This document shows, in pieces, positions 30,225 through 33,250 of a stretch of 33,250 nt of DNA. The notes under the pieces were generated by a model. That model was given only the letters and a program-made list of their open reading frames with translations. It did no database searches and was not told the DNA's origin. Numbering within the stretch: the first letter of the stretch is position 1; each line of letters begins with the position of its first letter. Position numbers and translations under genes: made by a program. The stretch comes from a virus, in IMG/VR virus record IMGVR_UViG_3300009149_003803, positions 1-33,250 of that record, one strand, 5' to 3'.

Positions 30225-30790
30225 GATATAAACATATTACTTTCTTTTTTTCTTCTATTCTTAAGACCATTATTCGAAGCCTTGTATTTTAGAATACTTT
30301 CAGTTGCTTTTTTATTTTGACCCAATTTGACGTACTGTATGAATCTTGACATCCTAACAGAGTCACATCCACTATTAAAAACTAAAGACACTAACGAATC
30401 AAATTGTCCTTGTGTCAACATATAAGTCTCTAAACCCTTATCTTTCCATTCCCCTAAAAATCTTCTAACACAGTCAGCCGCCTCCGACGCATCTTTATAA
30501 AGTAAGTCTAAGGACTGTTCTTTATTTATCACTAACCCTGGTTTTACGTCTTTACCGGTATGACCATAACCTATTGTCCATACGTCGCTAGTGTCTTTAT
30601 ATGCCTTTAAAACGGGTTCTTTTATTGAACCGTTAGGTTTTTCTGGGTCACCTTCTTCAAACTTAATAAAGTCCCAAAAAACTTGGCTAGCCTTCATAGT
30701 CGTCCCATCTTTCTTGTCTTCTGCGTTCTCAATTAGATACATTTTACGTATTTTAGATGATTCCGATTCTTTTATTATTAATCTTGACAT
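30221..30790 (-). CDS. Phage lysozyme (GH24) with leader peptide
   Basis: A 189-residue muramidase of the T4 type, cutting glycan strands of peptidoglycan. The catalytic triad region is present: E45/E46 in FIKFEEG, D66 in AYKDTSDVW and T72 in TIGYGH. QGQFDSLVSLVFNSGC is the second family signature. The first 30 residues (MSRLIIKESESSKIRKMYLIEN) are an extra leader with LIE, not part of GH24, and not a secretion signal. The gene is coupled by ATGA to the M23 fusion, so both wall-cutting enzymes are made together. They may be packaged in the virion. Confidence 0.93.
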   Translation of the reverse strand: MSRLIIKESESSKIRKMYLIENAEDKKDGTTMKASQVFWDFIKFEEGDPEKPNGSIKEPVLKAYKDTSDVWTIGYGHTGKDVKPGLVINKEQSLDLLYKDASEAADCVRRFLGEWKDKGLETYMLTQGQFDSLVSLVFNSGCDSVRMSRFIQYVKLGQNKKATESILKYKASNNGLKNRRKKESNMFIS

Positions 30791-30824
30791 AAAACTTTTA
30801 TTAATAAATATCTACAATAACAAA

Positions 30825-30848
30825 AAACCCCTCACTTTGTAGGGGTTT
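30825..30848 (-). terminator. Terminator after the methyltransferase unit
   Basis: AAACCCCT (30825-30832) pairs with AGGGGTTT (30841-30848), an 8-bp stem with an 8-nt loop, followed on the minus strand by TTTTTTG. The stop codon of the 56-residue gene lies at the edge of the stem. Confidence 0.88.
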
Positions 30849-31002
30849 CATGAATTAATGATATTGAACATGCGATTACATTATCAAACCATGTTCTTTG
30901 TAGTCCATTTAGGTTTTCTTTTTTAAATGTTTTAATATGGTTATCTATAGTTACAATAGTGATACTATTCTTGTTATTAATTCTAATCTCTCGAATGTTC
31001 AT
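30832..31002 (-). CDS. 56-residue hypothetical protein
   Basis: A short gene read from ATG 31002 to TGA 30834-30832, overlapping the end of the methyltransferase gene by 20 nt. The protein starts MNIREIRINNKNSITIVTID and continues HIKTFKKENLNGLQRTWFDN, ending SLIHETPTK. It fills the otherwise empty space before the terminator, and its strand pattern is that of a small beta-alpha protein. No family recognised. Confidence 0.6.
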   Translation of the reverse strand: MNIREIRINNKNSITIVTIDNHIKTFKKENLNGLQRTWFDNVIACSISLIHETPTK

Positions 31003-31852
31003 CTAACACTAATTTTAACTGTTTTTGTTCGGTCTGATACGTTTTAATACGTTCCCTAGCGACATCACAATAACCTTTACTAATGTCGATACCAATCCAT
31101 GGTCTACCTAACATCTCAGCAGCTAAACACGTTGTACCACTTCCGTTAAATGGGTCCATAATCACATCTTCTTTATAAGATAGGATTTTAATTGCTCTAT
31201 ATGGTATATCTAATGAGAAAGTAGCCTTTGTTTTTTGTCTTGTATCCGCAAAATAATTCCATTGGCCAAATACTAAAGACATAAAATCTTTCTTATCTTT
31301 ATCCTCATAAACTAATTTTTTTCTAAATTCTCCCTCTATTTTTTCATTAGGTACCATCTGAAACTCTCCTTTCCATTGGGGCGTTCCCTTTATATCTTTC
31401 TTATGTTTTTTCTTATACGCAAGTATTACACACTCCTTAGGGTTATATATGTATGGTGAAGATGGACTCATCCAACTTCCCCAAGCAGTTGTCTTTGAAC
31501 GGTGAGGGGAGTCTTCCTCTAAATCAACAATACCAAAGAAACCAAATCCAATTTCCTTCATAATCATCCAAAACTCAGCAGAAAAATAAATTCTACCACC
31601 TTTAGTTTGTCTATTTATTTCATAAGGAATATTTAAAGCCACACGACCATCATCTTTAAGCACCCTATAGGTCTCTCTTAACCATTCTCTAGTAAATTTC
31701 CAATACTCGGCAATTTCTTTATCGTCATCCCAACTATCATAATCAATACCAACACCATAAGGTGGGCTAGTAACCACTAAATCTATTGATTTTTCATTCA
31801 TTTCTGACATCAGTTTTCTTCCGTCACCTGAATATATTTTATTTTTTTCCAT
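30983..31852 (-). CDS. DNA methyltransferase (N4-cytosine or N6-adenine, DNA-methylase class)
   Basis: A 289-residue amino-methyltransferase with motif IV TSPPY (28-32) near the N-terminus and motif I DPFNGSGTT (233-241) near the C-terminus, the beta-class order. TSPPY favours N4-methylcytosine, though some N6-adenine enzymes have it. The target recognition part lies between (about 100-210). No restriction endonuclease gene is next to it, so it is likely an orphan enzyme protecting phage DNA or marking it. It lies 3 nt after the 31856-32074 gene. Confidence 0.92.
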   Translation of the reverse strand: MEKNKIYSGDGRKLMSEMNEKSIDLVVTSPPYGVGIDYDSWDDDKEIAEYWKFTREWLRETYRVLKDDGRVALNIPYEINRQTKGGRIYFSAEFWMIMKEIGFGFFGIVDLEEDSPHRSKTTAWGSWMSPSSPYIYNPKECVILAYKKKHKKDIKGTPQWKGEFQMVPNEKIEGEFRKKLVYEDKDKKDFMSLVFGQWNYFADTRQKTKATFSLDIPYRAIKILSYKEDVIMDPFNGSGTTCLAAEMLGRPWIGIDISKGYCDVARERIKTYQTEQKQLKLVLDEHSRD

Positions 31853-31855
31853 TTT

Positions 31856-32074
31856 TTAACAAGGTATTTCTTTTATAGTTAATAATTCATCTTTTAAGTT
31901 TTGTAAGGCGATTTGATACCCTAAATTTATAGATAATTGCATTAATAGAAAATCATTGGTACCATTATTTGCTTCAGTAAAAGATTCTAAATATTCTCTT
32001 GTTGGTGTGGCCACAATTCCTCTATCGAGTTTAGTTAATTCTTGTTCGATGTAATCTAATGTTGTCTGATTCAT
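31856..32074 (-). CDS. Small hypothetical protein
   Basis: A 72-residue helical protein (MNQTTLDYIEQELTKLDRGI ... LLMQLSINLGYQIALQNLKD). No motif. It is 3 nt from both neighbours (DUF3310 before, methyltransferase after), so it belongs to the same transcript. I do not recognise it. Confidence 0.55.
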   Translation of the reverse strand: MNQTTLDYIEQELTKLDRGIVATPTREYLESFTEANNGTNDFLLMQLSINLGYQIALQNLKDELLTIKEIPC

Positions 32075-32077
32075 AAT

Positions 32078-32311
32078 TTAATTTTGGGTTTCTATTGTTT
32101 TAATTCTTCTATCTAAATACCATAAAGCTTTTTTCAAATCTTGAACAGGTGGGTTATCGTCTTTCTTACCACTTCTTATAATATATTTTAATACATTAAA
32201 AAGATACGCATCTTTATCTATTCCGGTCGCTTCAGCAATTTTAACGACCTCATACGGATTATCTTCACCCCCATAATGTTCAGGATGTGTTACTAGTTCT
32301 TTTTTATTCAT
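32078..32311 (-). CDS. DUF3310 (SaV-like) protein
   Basis: A 77-residue protein with the DUF3310 pattern: THPEHYGGEDNPYEVVKIAE, FNVLKYIIRSGKKD, DLKKALWYLDRRIK. The family is common in phages, often near nucleotide-metabolism or DNA-modification genes; its biochemical role is not settled. It lies next to the gene ending at 32312 and 3 nt before the 72-residue gene. Confidence 0.88.
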   Translation of the reverse strand: MNKKELVTHPEHYGGEDNPYEVVKIAEATGIDKDAYLFNVLKYIIRSGKKDDNPPVQDLKKALWYLDRRIKTIETQN

Positions 32312-32515
32312 CTACTTTTTATTTGACTTTAAGACATAATAACCCTTACCGTTCTCACTTTCAATAACAATATTATCATCAATTAATTTATCTAATAATA
32401 CCTTAGTTTTTTCAATAGAGTCTTTTACTATGAAACTTGCAATATAGTTAATATGGATAGGTATTCTAAGTTTACCTTCGATTTTACTCATAATTGTTTT
32501 TGGTATATCATTCAT
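32312..32515 (-). CDS. Small winged-helix-like hypothetical protein
   Basis: A 67-residue protein: MNDIPKTIMSKIEGKLRIPI, then HINYIASFIVKDSIEKTKVL, DKLIDDNIVIESENGKGYYVL. The helix-helix-hairpin pattern with D-D-N-I-V-I-E-S and G-Y-Y-V-L is that of a winged helix, so it may bind DNA. It directly abuts the DUF3310 gene. Confidence 0.5.
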   Translation of the reverse strand: MNDIPKTIMSKIEGKLRIPIHINYIASFIVKDSIEKTKVLLDKLIDDNIVIESENGKGYYVLKSNKK

Positions 32516-32527
32516 AATTTTTTATAT

Positions 32528-33250
32528 TTAATAATTAATTTTCCATTTATCGTAAGGTATCATACTGTAAGGATGTCTTTCGAAAAAAGTCTCATGTATG
32601 AAAGTATACTCATTTTCTTGCTTCTTATCAAGGTATGCCCCCCAAAATGATAGTGTCGAGTTAGATAAAATATGTCTATCACACATGCTCATCATATGAA
32701 CCGCAATATAGGGGTCTTCATCAATATAAACAAATTTATGATTAGGGAAACCTAAAGTGTCTACGAAATTTTTGGCTAACTCTAAGTTATCTGAAAACAC
32801 TAACACTTTATGGTCCTCCCCATACTCATTTAATATTTTACCAACCCACTCACCAGGTATTTTAGGTATATTAAAAAAGTTATCTTGTCTACCACCACCC
32901 ATTCGTAAATGTAATGAAATACTTTTATCAAATAATTCCCCATAATTATATTCAATATAATTGGTTATATTTTTATCTGGATTAAATAAATTTAAGATGT
33001 AATCTCGTTGATGGTGCCAGTATAATTTATTAAAAAAATAACCTTGAAATAGATATGGTGGTTTAACTTTTTGTTTTAAGTCATAATAAACTCCTCCCTC
33101 ACCTGTATCAATATCCCATCCAAGACTTTGGTCAAACCACCAATCAAAGGCGTTAGGTCTACTATCGAACCAAGGAAGTTGAGGGTAGACATCTCCAAAT
33201 GAGATATGTGGGTCTTTTAATATGTGTCCACCCCATGGGTCAAAATGTAT
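32528..33250 (-). CDS. GT11-like glycosyltransferase (5' end outside the window)
   Basis: The frame is open from the window's right edge to the stop at 32528, 240 residues visible. The visible part has KPPYLFQGYFFNKLYWHHQR then SISLHLRMGGGRQDN, the H-x-R-x-G pattern of alpha-1,2-fucosyltransferases (GT11). It continues HKVLVFSDNLELAKNF, PYIAVHMMSMCDRHILSNST and LSFWGAYL, matching the family's donor-binding C-terminal half. An apparent ATG at 32902 is internal. The donor would be GDP-fucose or a similar sugar. It supports the idea of a glycan-modifying set with the RmlC/RmlD-like genes. Confidence 0.82.
   Translation of the reverse strand: MHFDPWGGHILKDPHISFGDVYPQLPWFDSRPNAFDWWFDQSLGWDIDTGEGGVYYDLKQKVKPPYLFQGYFFNKLYWHHQRDYILNLFNPDKNITNYIEYNYGELFDKSISLHLRMGGGRQDNFFNIPKIPGEWVGKILNEYGEDHKVLVFSDNLELAKNFVDTLGFPNHKFVYIDEDPYIAVHMMSMCDRHILSNSTLSFWGAYLDKKQENEYTFIHETFFERHPYSMIPYDKWKINY

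Overview
The window looks like part of a large, AT-rich phage (or phage-plasmid) genome whose host is a member of the Bacteroidetes. The phage case rests on the gene style (long runs of short, overlapping, same-strand genes, mostly hypothetical) and on a set of typical phage functions: a GH24 lysozyme, an M23 peptidase with a peptidoglycan-binding domain, thymidylate synthase, dihydrofolate reductase, a Nudix hydrolase, DUF3310, DUF192, DUF6915, a ParB-like nuclease domain and an orphan DNA methyltransferase. The Bacteroidetes case rests on promoters of the TTTG-N20-TAnnTTTG type, poor Shine-Dalgarno signals, many short-lipobox lipoproteins, and a TonB-dependent receptor carrying the N-terminal carboxypeptidase-regulatory-like domain typical of that phylum. 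No capsid, portal, terminase or polymerase gene is in view, so phage identity is an inference.

Layout. Positions 1-1043 hold small genes, including a ParB-like one on the minus strand. Positions 1044-3238 are almost gene-free apart from 2081-2416. They contain GC-rich hairpins, three near-identical plus-strand promoter-like units, DnaA-box-like sequences and a cluster of GTTRATAAC repeats, and so form a candidate control or origin region. Positions 3239-5325 are a plus-strand operon: 2OG-Fe(II) oxygenase, a 27-residue membrane peptide, an RmlD-like reductase and two hypotheticals. Positions 5388-18487 are minus strand and rich in cell-surface genes. They include a chloramphenicol-phosphotransferase-like kinase between 31-bp direct repeats, an RmlC-like epimerase, five predicted lipoproteins, a complete TonB-dependent receptor with a partner beta-helix lipoprotein between two copies of the same terminator, a cyclophilin, and a lipoprotein with a glycosidase-like ExDxxE motif. 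Positions 18600-19640 are plus strand (DUF6915 and an acidic protein).

Positions 19644-25781 are minus strand: small phage genes, ThyA and a cytidylyltransferase-like enzyme. Positions 25844-26760 hold no gene but encode a roughly 915-nt structured RNA on the minus strand, with a strong promoter at one end and a strong terminator at the other. Beyond it are a Nudix hydrolase, a DUF192 gene, a 750-residue DHH-phosphoesterase/M23/peptidoglycan-binding fusion, a lysozyme, a methyltransferase, DUF3310 and a GT11-like glycosyltransferase that runs off the window.

How it fits together. ThyA, DHFR and Nudix would serve nucleotide supply and clean-up. RmlC, RmlD, the nucleotidyltransferase and the GT11 enzyme suggest building or altering a surface or virion glycan. 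The lysozyme and M23 fusion attack peptidoglycan. The receptor and lipoprotein block looks like cargo that changes the host outer membrane, for nutrient uptake or exclusion of other phages. Several proteins share an N-terminal leader ending in (I/L)xE, like the capsid-targeting peptides cut by T4-type prohead proteases, which would mark them as virion cargo. The large RNA and the receptor cassette are the two most unusual parts.
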